Source of the DNA: Flavobacterium sp.
GTDB taxonomy: Bacteria; Bacteroidota; Bacteroidia; Flavobacteriales; Flavobacteriaceae
Assembly (NCBI RefSeq): GCF_027490375.1
Contig: NZ_JAIXYH010000048.1
Span: 1 to 45,374 of the forward strand
Length of the DNA: 45,374 bases
Reading direction: 5' to 3'
Under the pieces are notes generated by a model. The model was not told the origin of the DNA. It saw only the letters and a program-made list of their open reading frames with translations, and made no database searches. Positions 16,893 to 26,015 of this stretch are shown in pieces (positions within the stretch are counted from its first letter, which is position 1; each line of letters begins with the position of its first letter). The position numbers and the translations under genes were made by a program.

Positions 16893-18186
16893 AAAAGGTT
16901 CGAAATCAGTTCTTAATGCTTGGGCGTTTTACGATTGGGCAAATTCTGTTTATTCGCTAGTTATCACTTCTTCCATCTTTCCTTTGTTTTATGGTGCGTT
17001 GTTCCGACTTGCGCATAAAGATGGGATTGAAATAGGCGGACAAGTAGTCAAATCCGAGTCGGTTATCTCTTACGTTACCGCGATAGGATTTCTCATTGTA
17101 GCGCTCATTTCTCCCATTTTGTCGGGTATTGCCGATTATCTCGGAAATAAAAAGTTCTTCCTAAAATTGTTTTGTTTTATCGGTTCAGTTTCGTGTATGT
17201 TGCTCTATTTTTTTTCGCTTGAACACGTTTACTTGGGACTGTTTACGTACATGTTGGCACTTGTTGGCTTTTGGGGTAGTTTAGTTTTTTACAACTCGTA
17301 TTTACCCGACATAGCGCTCGAATCGCAGCAGGATAAAATCAGTGCAAAAGGATATTCTTTAGGTTATATAGGCAGCGTTATCTTATTGTTGCTCAACTTG
17401 TTTATGGTTTTAAAGTACGATATTTTTGGCTTTGAAAACGAATTGGCCGCCATGCGTGTATCGTTTTTATTGGTTGGTTTTTGGTGGTTGGGCTTCGCAC
17501 AAATTTCATATCGAAAATTACCAGACTTTTCCAATGATAAAAAGCTTATCAAATCGGTTGTTTTTTCAGGTTTTAAAGAGCTTCGAAAAGTGTGGCAACA
17601 ATTGCAAACTCAACACAAACTCAAAAAGTATTTGCTTGCTTTCTTTGTCTATTCTATGGGTGTTCAAACGGTTATGATTGCTGCGGCCTATTTCGGAGAA
17701 AAGGAAATCGATTGGGGATCAGACAGCAAGCGTACATTCGGTTTAATCACTACAATTCTTCTCATTCAATTAATTGCAGTTGTCGGAGCGGTCCTCACTG
17801 CACGTGCTTCCAAAAAATTCGGAAATATACCCACGCTTATCGGCATAAACGTTTTTTGGCTGATACTTTGCAGCGCCGTTTATTTCGTGAAAACACCAAA
17901 CGAGTTTTATATCGTTGCCGCTTTCGTTGGTTTGGTTATGGGCGGAATCCAATCCCTGTCGCGCTCCACCTATTCTAAATTGCTTCCTCAAACCGAAGAT
18001 ACTACGTCCTACTTTAGCTTCTACGACGTAGCCGAAAAAATAGGTATTGTAATCGGTATGTTTATGTACGGTTTTGTTACTGATCAAACCGGTCGCGTAC
18101 AAAACGCAATCTTATTTTTAATTGTCTTTTTCCTCATCGGTATCGTAATTTTAACATTCGCAAACCGAGAAAAAAGAACAATTTAA
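16882..18186 (+). CDS. MFS transporter, UMF1/Atg22-like family
   Basis: The protein has 434 residues from ATG 16882; an ATG at 16864 would add six residues that do not look conserved. The opening motif NAWAFYDWANSVYS is the signature of the UMF1/Atg22-like MFS group, whose yeast member exports amino acids from the vacuole. About twelve membrane helices are visible, with a charged middle loop near 210-245. The GGIQSLSRSTYSKLLP motif near 355 is also typical. It overlaps the preceding small membrane-protein gene by 11 bases. Neighbouring an amino-acid permease fits an efflux or recycling role, which is inference. Confidence 0.85.
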   Translation: MSFEKGSKSVLNAWAFYDWANSVYSLVITSSIFPLFYGALFRLAHKDGIEIGGQVVKSESVISYVTAIGFLIVALISPILSGIADYLGNKKFFLKLFCFIGSVSCMLLYFFSLEHVYLGLFTYMLALVGFWGSLVFYNSYLPDIALESQQDKISAKGYSLGYIGSVILLLLNLFMVLKYDIFGFENELAAMRVSFLLVGFWWLGFAQISYRKLPDFSNDKKLIKSVVFSGFKELRKVWQQLQTQHKLKKYLLAFFVYSMGVQTVMIAAAYFGEKEIDWGSDSKRTFGLITTILLIQLIAVVGAVLTARASKKFGNIPTLIGINVFWLILCSAVYFVKTPNEFYIVAAFVGLVMGGIQSLSRSTYSKLLPQTEDTTSYFSFYDVAEKIGIVIGMFMYGFVTDQTGRVQNAILFLIVFFLIGIVILTFANREKRTI

Positions 18187-18224
18187 TTCCTTAATATTGC
18201 GTTATTATTTTATAGCATAATTTT

Positions 18225-19175
18225 ATGAAAAAGCTTTTGCTTATCACCTTCGCTCTCGTAGCCCTACTCGGATGTGAAACTGAACCTATTGATCCCGCAA
18301 TTCTCGATAATCTAACGCAACAGTCGTTCCAAGTAAACGTTGATGGCGAGCTATTCAAATCCAGCGATGCTACCGCGGTCATCTCAAACGGTCAGATAGC
18401 AATTTTCGCAGGTTCTGATACCTCCGATGCTACTATTTCCATCAATATTTCATCTACTCAAACAGGCTCGTTTTCTAGCGAAGTTTTCGCCACATACGCA
18501 CCAACAAACGATGTCGCATTTGTCTTCACTAATCTAGAGCAAACACCAAACGGACCCGAAATAAACGGTGTTTTCAAAATTCTAAGCATCAATCAAAACA
18601 CCCAGATGATTAGCGGAACTTTCGAATTTATTGCTCACTCAAACGATGTCGACAATCCGGGCGACGAGTTCCAACCTAAATCGCTAACTTCTGGAGTTTT
18701 CAATATTCCATACACAACCGGCGATACTGGGCCAAACAGCGGAACCTTTTCTGCAAAATTAGATGGATCGCTTTTTACGGCTTCAAGCGTCATTGCTACC
18801 TTAGAAAACGGCTTATCATCCACCGTGCCTAAGCGTTTGCGCATCATTGGCATGGGCGATAACAAATCAATGGCATTAGATTTCGATGACAACGCAAGTT
18901 CATTTACCTTCCCAATATCGGGCATCGAAGCTTCTATCTTGTACACACCATTAATCACGAGCCCCAGCGGAGTTTTCAGTAGTATAAATCCATTTAATCC
19001 TTCGGCTGTTGTGGGAAATATTACAATTTCCTCCCACGATGTTGTTGCAAATAAAATTTCGGGTACGTTCCAAATTAAACTCTTTAAAATGGATCTTACC
19101 GGAGCCATAGTTGGTTCCATGGACGTAACCGAAGGTGTCTTCAACAACGTCACTTACATCGATAATACCGATTAA
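18225..19175 (+). CDS. lipoprotein with two DUF6252-like repeats
   Basis: The protein has 316 residues. Residues 1-17 form a lipoprotein signal with lipobox LLGC (Cys17). Two similar halves follow: one begins near 34 (QVNVDGELFKSSDATA), the other near 174 (SAKLDGSLFTASSVIA), and each ends in an ISGTF strand (about 130 and 285). This matches the beta-rich DUF6252 proteins of Flavobacteriia, whose function is unknown. It probably sits on the outer membrane or cell surface. It lies 38 bases after the transporter gene and a large hairpin element follows it. Confidence 0.75.
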   Translation: MKKLLLITFALVALLGCETEPIDPAILDNLTQQSFQVNVDGELFKSSDATAVISNGQIAIFAGSDTSDATISINISSTQTGSFSSEVFATYAPTNDVAFVFTNLEQTPNGPEINGVFKILSINQNTQMISGTFEFIAHSNDVDNPGDEFQPKSLTSGVFNIPYTTGDTGPNSGTFSAKLDGSLFTASSVIATLENGLSSTVPKRLRIIGMGDNKSMALDFDDNASSFTFPISGIEASILYTPLITSPSGVFSSINPFNPSAVVGNITISSHDVVANKISGTFQIKLFKMDLTGAIVGSMDVTEGVFNNVTYIDNTD

Positions 19176-19180
19176 TTTTT

Positions 19181-19327
19181 GGCAGCTATTCCGGCTTTAC
19201 GCTACAAAGCCGCAGCAAAAACGCTTGTTTTGCCCCGTGCAGCAGCAGGCTTCCTTCGGTCGCCACTGCCTTCGGCAAAACAGGCGTTTTGGCTTTACGG
19301 GTTTTTCGCTTCAATCCGGGCTGGGCA
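19181..19327 (-). repeat. structured intergenic repeat with a large hairpin, copy B
   Basis: The arms AAAACGCTTGTTTTGCC (19218-19234) and GGCAAAACAGGCGTTTT (19274-19290) are complementary over 17 positions with one G-T wobble. An outer pair AAAGCC (19206-19211) and GGCTTT (19291-19296) extends the stem. Read on the minus strand the element begins near GCCCGGATTGAAGCGAAAAA, resembling the starts of the other intergenic elements in this window. It could act as a terminator for the lipoprotein gene or be a mobile palindromic repeat. It is not coding. Confidence 0.6.
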
Positions 19328-19470
19328 GTCGTTTCCAAAAAATCGTCGTAAATTGGCACAATCATTGCCCTTTTCGCAATGAAAACATCGATAGATATTC
19401 GATAGTTAACACTAAATCAATATTATAAGCCTCCGATTGTTTCTTGCGAATTTTCGTTCCTTAACAATCG

Positions 19471-19484
19471 CTGACAAAATGACG
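19471..19484 (+). promoter_or_regulatory. possible regulatory motif before lon
   Basis: CTGACAAAATGACG contains TGAC twice, 8 bases apart, and ends 10 bases before the lon ATG. No TAnnTTTG box is visible upstream of lon, so an alternative promoter or regulator is possible. This is speculative. Confidence 0.25.
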
Positions 19485-19494
19485 TTATTTTTAT

Positions 19495-21954
19495 ATGCCA
19501 AATCACAAAATCTTAAGTATTGACAATTTGTCACTGAGCGATCTCGATTCGCAATCCGAATTGATTCCGCTGCTTTCTCCCGAAGATGAAGAAGAAATGT
19601 CCAGAGAAGTACTTCCGGCCGAAGTTCCTATTCTTCCTTTGCGAAACACCGTATTGTTTCCCGGCGTAGTTATTCCTATTACCGCCGGACGCGATAAATC
19701 CATAAAACTCATTAACGACGCAAATGCTAACGGAAAAGTCATAGGTGTTGTTAGTCAAATTAACGAAGACGACGACGATCCGGCACCGGCCGACATCCAT
19801 AAAATTGGAACTGTAGCCCGAATTTTGCGTGTTCTACGTATGCCCGACGGTAACGTAACTGTAATCCTGCAAGGAAAAAAGCGCTTTGAAATCGACGCCA
19901 TTACGCAGGATAATCCGTACATGATGGCTACCATCAAAGAATATCCGGAAACCAAACCCAAAAAAGGCGATAAAGAATTTTCGGCTTTAATCGATTCGTT
20001 GCGGGAATTAGCTACGCAAATCATACTCGAAAGTCCAAGCATTCCAACCGAAGCTACTTTCGCCATAAAAAATATCGAATCGCAATCGTTCTTGGTCAAT
20101 TTCATTTCGTCAAACATGAACCTGACCGTTAAAGAAAAGCAACAACTTTTGGTTATAAACGACCTAAAAGAACGCGCTTTCGAAACGCTGCGCTTTCTAA
20201 ATCTCGAGTACCAACGTCTCGAACTTCGAAACGATATTCAAAGCAAAGTGCGTTCCGACATGGATCAGCAACAGCGCGAGTACTTTCTGCATCAGCAACT
20301 CAAAACCATACAGGAAGAATTGGGCGGAGGCGCACACGACAAGGAAATCGAAGAAATGCGCAACAAAGCCCGCGAGAAAAAGTGGGACGAAAAAACGGCT
20401 GTGCACTTCGAAAAAGAGCTTAACCGCTTGCAACGCATGAATCCGCAATCACCCGATTTCGGTATTCAACGAAACTATCTCGAATTACTAATCGAATTGC
20501 CTTGGAACGAATTTTCTCAAGATAAATTCGACCTACACGCGGCGCAGAAAATTCTCGATAAAGAACACTTTGGATTAGAGGACGTTAAAAAGCGCGTCAT
20601 CGAACATCTCGCAGTATTGAAATTGCGTAACGATATGAAATCGCCGATACTGTGTTTAACCGGACCTCCAGGTGTGGGAAAAACCTCGATCGGAAAGTCG
20701 ATTGCACAGGCCTTAGGTAGGCAATATGTGCGCATTTCGTTAGGTGGTTTGCGCGACGAGGCCGAAATTCGCGGTCATCGAAAAACGTACATTGGCGCAA
20801 TGCCTGGTCGGATCATTCAAAGTTTGAAAAAGGCGGGAACATCCAACCCCGTATTTGTGCTCGATGAAATCGATAAATTATCGAATAGCCACCAAGGCGA
20901 CCCATCGTCGGCTTTACTCGAAGTACTCGATCCGGAACAAAACAGTGAGTTTTACGACAATTTTGTTGAATTGGGTTACGACCTATCGAAAGTCATGTTC
21001 ATTGCCACATCCAACACCTTACAAACCATACAACCCGCCTTGCGCGATCGTATGGAAATCATCAAGATGTCGGGTTACACGATCGAAGAAAAAATCGAAA
21101 TCGCGAAACGGCATTTGTTTCCAAAACAGTTGGCGGCACACGGATTGACAAGTAAGCAACTCACGATTGGCAAAAAGCAAATCGAAAAAATTGTAGAAGG
21201 CTACACTCGCGAATCGGGTGTTCGTGGCTTGGAAAATAAGATTGCACAGGTAATTCGTTCTGCGGCAAAATCAATTGCTATGGAAGAGCCGTACAATCAA
21301 AAAATTACCGACGAAGACATCGTAAAAGCGCTCGGAGCACCGCGTTTAGAGCGTAGCAAAGCGGAGGATAACGATACCGCAGGTGTGGTAACGGGCTTGG
21401 CGTGGACCAGCGTTGGCGGCGATATTCTCTTCATTGAATCGTTAGTAACGAAAGGAAATGGAAAATTAACGATGACAGGAAATTTGGGCTCGGTGATGAA
21501 AGAATCGGCAACAATTGCCTTGGAGTTCATTAAATCGAACGCGCAAATTTTGGGAATCAATCCGGAAGTATTGTCTCAAAATAACATTCATATACACGTC
21601 CCAGAAGGCGCTACACCCAAAGACGGACCAAGTGCAGGTATTGCCATGCTAACGTCGATGGTTTCGGTATTTACACAACAAAAAGTGATGAAAAGCCTGG
21701 CAATGACTGGCGAAATAACACTTCGTGGAAAAGTGTTGCCTGTGGGAGGTATTAAAGAAAAAATCTTAGCAGCCAAGCGAGCAAACATTAAAGACATTAT
21801 TCTTTGTATCGATAACAAGCAAGATGTGGATGAGATCAATCAGACGTATTTGGCGGGACTGAATTTTCACTACGTAAAAGAAATGCACGAAGTCGTAGCC
21901 TTGGCCGTAACCGACAAAAAAGTAAAGAATCCTAAAAATCTGATTTATAGCTAG
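19495..21954 (+). CDS. lon: ATP-dependent protease Lon
   Basis: The protein has 819 residues. It unfolds and degrades damaged and regulatory proteins in the cytoplasm. The N-terminal LON domain (about 40-240, [19 protein letters not shown]) is followed by a coiled helical region and the AAA+ module with Walker [10 protein letters not shown] (390-398). The peptidase domain has Ser713 in PKDGPSAG and Lys756 in GGIKEK, the catalytic dyad. The length is normal. The acidic N-terminal extension (DEEEM) is common in Bacteroidota. It is followed on the same strand by porQ and cmk, an order often seen in Flavobacteriaceae. Confidence 0.97.
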   Translation: MPNHKILSIDNLSLSDLDSQSELIPLLSPEDEEEMSREVLPAEVPILPLRNTVLFPGVVIPITAGRDKSIKLINDANANGKVIGVVSQINEDDDDPAPADIHKIGTVARILRVLRMPDGNVTVILQGKKRFEIDAITQDNPYMMATIKEYPETKPKKGDKEFSALIDSLRELATQIILESPSIPTEATFAIKNIESQSFLVNFISSNMNLTVKEKQQLLVINDLKERAFETLRFLNLEYQRLELRNDIQSKVRSDMDQQQREYFLHQQLKTIQEELGGGAHDKEIEEMRNKAREKKWDEKTAVHFEKELNRLQRMNPQSPDFGIQRNYLELLIELPWNEFSQDKFDLHAAQKILDKEHFGLEDVKKRVIEHLAVLKLRNDMKSPILCLTGPPGVGKTSIGKSIAQALGRQYVRISLGGLRDEAEIRGHRKTYIGAMPGRIIQSLKKAGTSNPVFVLDEIDKLSNSHQGDPSSALLEVLDPEQNSEFYDNFVELGYDLSKVMFIATSNTLQTIQPALRDRMEIIKMSGYTIEEKIEIAKRHLFPKQLAAHGLTSKQLTIGKKQIEKIVEGYTRESGVRGLENKIAQVIRSAAKSIAMEEPYNQKITDEDIVKALGAPRLERSKAEDNDTAGVVTGLAWTSVGGDILFIESLVTKGNGKLTMTGNLGSVMKESATIALEFIKSNAQILGINPEVLSQNNIHIHVPEGATPKDGPSAGIAMLTSMVSVFTQQKVMKSLAMTGEITLRGKVLPVGGIKEKILAAKRANIKDIILCIDNKQDVDEINQTYLAGLNFHYVKEMHEVVALAVTDKKVKNPKNLIYS

Positions 21955-22147
21955 TCGGTTAGTAGAAAGATAATGCTGTTCTAAAGAATTCGATTCGATG
22001 TTGCACAGAATTTGTTGGTAGCTATGTTTATAGATTTGTCGCGGAGCTTCACGCAAAAATAATATCTTCGCAACTTCGTTATACTACGGATAGTTTGCAC
22101 AAAAAGTGTTGATTTATCTACTGTTTTTAACGGATTGAACAATTGAT

Positions 22148-23173
22148 ATGACTAAAAACGCTTGCTTATTTTTTCTGCTTTTTCAAGCTGTAGCTTTCGG
22201 ACAAATAGGAGGGCAGGCGGTCTATCAATTTTTAGGGTTAACAACCTCCGCACGACAGTCGGCTTTGGGTGGAAAAATAATTACCATCCGCGATTACGAC
22301 GTAAATGCAGCACATTTTAATCCGGCGGTTATTAACGACGAAATGGACCAGCGGCTTGCGCTAAATTACGGTAATTTGTTTGGCGAAGTGGCCTACGGAA
22401 CAGCTGCTTATGCCTACACATACGACCGTCATGTACAGACATTTCACGCAGGTATAAACTACATAAATTACGGCAATTTTGAAGGTTACGATGAAAATGG
22501 CGTGCGAACAGCTGATTTTACGGGTAGCGAGGCTTCGCTGAGTTTTGGTTATGCGTACAACGTTCCGTTTACCGAATTGTATATTGGTGCCAATGCTAAA
22601 CTCATTACTTCAACTTTAGAATCGTACAACAGTATCGGAGGTGCCGTAGATTTAGGCTCAATTTATATTGTTGAAGATCGAAAATTAAACCTAGCGTTGG
22701 CGTTGCGAAATATTGGAACGCAATTTCAAACTTACGCAGGCGTTCGCGAGCCGCTGCCTTTTGAAATCATTGCCGGAATATCCCAAGAACTTGAAAATGT
22801 ACCGATTCGTTGGCACATAACATTAGAGAATTTGCAACAGTGGGAAGTTGCCTTTTCAAATCCGGCTCGAGCTGAAGGGAATCTCGACGGCGGAAGCACG
22901 CCCGAAAAAGTATCGTTCTTTAATAATGCACTGCGACATGTAATTGTGGGTGCCGAATTGTTTCCACAAAAGGGTTTCAATATACGTTTGGGTTATAATT
23001 TCCGAAGAGCAGAGGAGTTACGACTGCTGGAGCAACGCAATTTCTCTGGACTTTCTGTAGGCTTTGGTTTGAAAATGGGCCGCTTAAAACTTGATTATTC
23101 CTATGCACGATATACCTTGGCGGCTAATAGTTCGCTTTTTGGCTTAACCATAAATCTCGGAGAAGAATTCTAA
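22148..23173 (+). CDS. porQ: type IX secretion system protein PorQ
   Basis: The protein has 341 residues. A signal peptide (about 1-19, ending AFGQ) is followed by an all-beta protein of the FadL/PorV-like barrel type. The opening motif GGQAVYQFLGLTTSARQSAL and the phrase NPAVINDEMDQRLALNYGN are characteristic of PorQ, which belongs to the outer-membrane machinery exporting and attaching type IX cargo proteins. The C-terminus ends in alternating strands (LGLTI-type). It overlaps cmk by one base (TAATG), so the two are coupled. The lon-porQ-cmk order supports the call. Confidence 0.9.
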   Translation: MTKNACLFFLLFQAVAFGQIGGQAVYQFLGLTTSARQSALGGKIITIRDYDVNAAHFNPAVINDEMDQRLALNYGNLFGEVAYGTAAYAYTYDRHVQTFHAGINYINYGNFEGYDENGVRTADFTGSEASLSFGYAYNVPFTELYIGANAKLITSTLESYNSIGGAVDLGSIYIVEDRKLNLALALRNIGTQFQTYAGVREPLPFEIIAGISQELENVPIRWHITLENLQQWEVAFSNPARAEGNLDGGSTPEKVSFFNNALRHVIVGAELFPQKGFNIRLGYNFRRAEELRLLEQRNFSGLSVGFGLKMGRLKLDYSYARYTLAANSSLFGLTINLGEEF

Positions 23174-23862
23174 TGAAAAAGAAAATCATTATTGCAATCG
23201 ACGGACATTCCTCAACGGGAAAAAGTACCATGGCGAAACAACTTGCCAAAGAATTGGGCTATGTGTATGTGGATACAGGTGCGATGTATCGAGCCGTTGC
23301 TTTGTTTGCCATGAAAAAGGGATTTATTACGCCCAATTTTTTCGATAAAGAAGCACTTGTAAATACATTAGATCAGCTTTCGTTGAAGTTTATTTTTAAT
23401 GAAAACCGCGGATTTGCTGAAATGTATTTGAATAACGAAAATGTTGAAGACCAAATTCGCACACTCGAAGTAAGTGCACAGGTTAGTGTGGTTGCAGCCG
23501 TATCGGAAGTGCGCCGATTACTCGTGGCGCAGCAGCAAAAAATGGGCAAGGAAAAAGGGATTGTCATGGATGGTCGAGACATTGGAACTGTGGTATTTCC
23601 GGATGCAGAGCTGAAGTTGTTTGTAACGGCCTCGGCAGAAATTAGGGCGAAACGCCGATACGACGAGCTTGCCGCGAAAGGTGAACAGGTAAGTTACGAC
23701 GAGATTTTTCAGAATGTGGTGGAGCGCGACCGCATCGACAGCAGCAGAAGTGATTCGCCCTTAGTTAAAGCTGCCGATGCGATAGAAATTGATAATTCAA
23801 ATTTATCTCGCGAACAACAATTTGAGCTTATTCTACAATTAGCGCACGAGCGTATTGGCTAG
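23173..23862 (+). CDS. cmk: cytidylate kinase
   Basis: The protein has 229 residues. It phosphorylates CMP and dCMP with ATP in the cytoplasm. The P-loop is GHSSTGKST (about 10-18), then YVDTGAMYRAV, the CMP-binding stretch MDGRDIGTVVFPDA and the lid region RAKRRYDEL. RDRIDSSRSDSPLVKA is the usual C-terminal signature. The ATG shares a base with the porQ stop codon, so the two are translationally coupled. It is convergent with the next gene, with only 23 bases between. Confidence 0.96.
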   Translation: MKKKIIIAIDGHSSTGKSTMAKQLAKELGYVYVDTGAMYRAVALFAMKKGFITPNFFDKEALVNTLDQLSLKFIFNENRGFAEMYLNNENVEDQIRTLEVSAQVSVVAAVSEVRRLLVAQQQKMGKEKGIVMDGRDIGTVVFPDAELKLFVTASAEIRAKRRYDELAAKGEQVSYDEIFQNVVERDRIDSSRSDSPLVKAADAIEIDNSNLSREQQFELILQLAHERIG

Positions 23863-23885
23863 TATTCCGTACGAATTTGTGATAG

Positions 23886-24512
23886 TTACTTTTCGAGCTT
23901 AGCCCAGACGAAATTTGGGTGATGTTTGTCTCGTCGTACCATTTTTACCCATAATAGAGTTAAGTGCTCTAGATGTAAAGCTTGATCGATATTTCCTGTG
24001 TCGAAAGCTTCGAAGCCAAGATCCGTACATAATTCGCTTACTTTTTGTTTGGCAGTTTTATCATTGCCAGCTAACAGCATTACAGGCTTTACATTATAGT
24101 TCGAGTACGTACTGTTGGCAAAGTTCTCAAATCCATAAATAGTAAATGCCTTAACTACTTGTGCGGTAGGTGCCCATTGTTGTACTTTTTCGCTTCCAGA
24201 TATTTCGCTTTGTAAGCCGTGTGTGATTCCGGGTCCGACGGGGTTTGTACAATCGATTAAGGTTTTTCCGGCAAAGTGTACATTTTTTAGTATTTCTTGG
24301 TTTGCAGAAAACGGCGTGGCCAAGAATACCACTTCCGAGTAATTTATCGCTTTTTGGATTTCCATAACCGTAAACTGCGGATTATTCGTTACGGCTTTTT
24401 GTACCGAATCTGTTATTTCATTTGCAGCAATAACAACATCATGTCCCGCTTTTTGCAACCGGTTGGCTAATGCAAAGCCTACATTTCCGATTCCGATAAA
24501 GGCTAATTTCAT
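23886..24512 (-). CDS. NADPH-dependent F420 reductase family oxidoreductase
   Basis: The protein has 208 residues. The N-terminal Rossmann motif is FIGIGNVGFALANRL, placing it with the small NAD(P)-binding proteins annotated as NADPH-dependent F420 reductase-like. Flavobacteria generally lack coenzyme F420, so the real substrate is unknown. The DCTNPVG stretch near 87-93 is typical of the group. A distant paralogue lies at 34650. It starts 2 bases after the DJ-1/PfpI gene ends, so the pair is an operon, divergent from the HxlR regulator at 25393. Confidence 0.8.
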   Translation of the reverse strand: MKLAFIGIGNVGFALANRLQKAGHDVVIAANEITDSVQKAVTNNPQFTVMEIQKAINYSEVVFLATPFSANQEILKNVHFAGKTLIDCTNPVGPGITHGLQSEISGSEKVQQWAPTAQVVKAFTIYGFENFANSTYSNYNVKPVMLLAGNDKTAKQKVSELCTDLGFEAFDTGNIDQALHLEHLTLLWVKMVRRDKHHPNFVWAKLEK

Positions 24513-24514
24513 TT

Positions 24515-25294
24515 TTAATTAGTTTGTTGATTTTGATTAAGAAGTTCTACAAGCAGTGTTGCAGCTGCTGCACCACTGTTTTGTTGCTGACCCGTGATTA
24601 GATTTCCGTCGGCAATGGCGTACGAACTAAACGGCGCGGCCACTTTAAAAGTAGTTCCAGTTATTTTTCGCGCTTCGGTTTCAATACGATAAGGTTGAAT
24701 TTTCATTCCAACTGCTTGATCTGCATAATCTTCTTCTGCATCAGCAAATCCAGTCCACGATTTCCCCGAAACTAATAAATCGCCATTCGATTTTCGAGCT
24801 TCAAGTAGTAGTGTAGTTGCATGACAAACGGCCGCTGCTGCTTTTCCGCTTTCGTAGAATGCAACAAACAGTTGTTCTAAATCGCGGTTAGCTCGAAAAG
24901 TGTACATCGGACCTTGGCCGCCTACAAGAAAAATGCCGTCGTAATCGTTGGGATTAACTTCTGCGATTGATTTGGTGTTAGTAAGCATAGCGCTGAATGT
25001 TTCTTTTTGTAGAAACCCCAACGTGATAATATCGTGTGCTGCATATCCACTGGCGTCGGTGGGGTTGGAGTAAGTATCCATTTCTAGTCTTCCGCCTTTT
25101 GTTGAAACTACTTCGATCTCGTATCCTGCTTCCTGAAATACGTGTAAAGGATGCGTTAATTCGGCGGCCCAAAACCCGATGGGCCAACCCGTTTGTTCGC
25201 TAATTGAAGGCGAGCTTGCAACCATGAGAATTTTACCTTGGGATGGTGCACCGTGATAATGCACGTATTTATACACCTCTTTTTGGAATTTCAT
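24515..25294 (-). CDS. DJ-1/PfpI family protein
   Basis: The protein has 259 residues from the ATG at 25294. An upstream TTG at 25324 lies within the -7 box and cannot be the start. The class I glutamine amidotransferase-like fold shows the nucleophile elbow AAVCHATTLL and FLVGGQGPMYTF, fitting the Hsp31/YhbO-like branch with Glu, Cys and His. Members act as glyoxalases, deglycases or chaperones against reactive carbonyls. It is the first gene of a two-gene operon divergent from an HxlR regulator, a common setting for aldehyde and quinone stress genes. Confidence 0.85.
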   Translation of the reverse strand: MKFQKEVYKYVHYHGAPSQGKILMVASSPSISEQTGWPIGFWAAELTHPLHVFQEAGYEIEVVSTKGGRLEMDTYSNPTDASGYAAHDIITLGFLQKETFSAMLTNTKSIAEVNPNDYDGIFLVGGQGPMYTFRANRDLEQLFVAFYESGKAAAAVCHATTLLLEARKSNGDLLVSGKSWTGFADAEEDYADQAVGMKIQPYRIETEARKITGTTFKVAAPFSSYAIADGNLITGQQQNSGAAAATLLVELLNQNQQTN

Positions 25295-25321
25295 TTGATA
25301 TTTTATTGTGATTAGGCAAAA

Positions 25322-25329
25322 CAAAGTTA
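25322..25329 (-). promoter_or_regulatory. -7 box for the DJ-1/PfpI operon
   Basis: The minus strand reads TAACTTTG, an exact TAnnTTTG match, 28 bases before the ATG at 25294. It lies 15 bases from the left arm of the inverted repeat at 25345-25380, so one operator could control both directions. Confidence 0.5.
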
Positions 25330-25344
25330 GAGTCTATTTATATG

Positions 25345-25380
25345 GTTAGTTACGACTACGTATATTTGTAAGTAACTAAC
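25345..25380. promoter_or_regulatory. inverted-repeat operator around the HxlR promoter
   Basis: GTTAGTTAC (25345-25353) and GTAACTAAC (25372-25380) are perfect inverted repeats of 9 bases separated by 18 bases. Between them lies TATATTTG (25361-25368), an exact -7 box for the HxlR gene starting at 25393. Such placement fits autoregulation by a dimeric winged-helix protein and shared control of the divergent operon. Confidence 0.6.
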
Positions 25381-25392
25381 AAAGATGTAAGT

Positions 25393-25737
25393 ATGCCCGA
25401 TTTTATCAAAGACAATCACTTGTTTCACAATCCGGTGGAGTTTGCTCTGAGTAAGATAGGTGGAACGTATAAAATGCCCATTTTATGGCGGTTAAAAGAC
25501 AAAAAGTGGCGTTTTAGCGAGTTGCAGCGTAGTTTGGCGCATGCCTCCGATCGGATGCTTTCTAAAGCGTTGAAGGAATTGGTAGCCGATGGATTTATTA
25601 CCAAAGAAGTTTTTGCCGAAGTGCCGCCTCGTGTCGAGTATTCGATTACAGAACGGGGTTTAAAGTCGATCGTGATTATTGATGCTTTACGGCAATATGG
25701 ATTTGAATTGATGCGCGAGTACGATATAAAACAGTAA
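25393..25737 (+). CDS. HxlR family transcriptional regulator
   Basis: The protein has 114 residues, a winged-helix HxlR domain with the recognition region RMLSKALKELVADGFITKE and the wing EVPPRVEYSIT. In most family members an N-terminal cysteine comes just before PVEF-type text and senses oxidants or electrophiles. Here that place reads FHNPVEFAL, so the cysteine is replaced by Asn, and there is no cysteine in the protein. Sensing must work differently, for example through ligand binding. It is divergent from the DJ-1/PfpI operon, with a perfect inverted repeat around its own promoter. Confidence 0.9.
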   Translation: MPDFIKDNHLFHNPVEFALSKIGGTYKMPILWRLKDKKWRFSELQRSLAHASDRMLSKALKELVADGFITKEVFAEVPPRVEYSITERGLKSIVIIDALRQYGFELMREYDIKQ

Positions 25738-25757
25738 TAAACGTTTTTAGAGCACAA

Positions 25758-25946
25758 TTGCGGTAACGATTGCCCGCGCTAAGGATTGCAGTGGAAACCC
25801 CGCGCAGTTTGTTGGCTGTGTGCGGCAGTTGGTATTGGCGATTGGAATGAGCCATTACTAGCGCTCCGCAAACGCCAACAAACAAGTGGGTTGAAACGAA
25901 AAGCCTGACCCGAGGCAGGTTCAAGGCAGGGTCGGGGAGCGCCCAA
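25758..25946 (+). repeat. structured intergenic repeat, copy C
   Basis: This non-coding element of about 187 bases is nearly the same as the one at 38158. The first 63 bases (25758-25820) are identical to 38158-38220, exactly 12,400 bases away and in the same orientation. A hairpin is formed by GTTTGTTGGC (25807-25816) with GCCAACAAAC (25874-25883), and inside it GCGG (25822-25825) with CCGC (25866-25869). It ends in GCGCCC. It starts 20 bases after the HxlR stop codon. Confidence 0.85.
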
Positions 25947-26015
25947 AATCAAGAAAAAGAATAGTTTTGAGATTAAAAAATAATTACGTCATTTGCTGAA
26001 AAAGTAAAACAAAAT

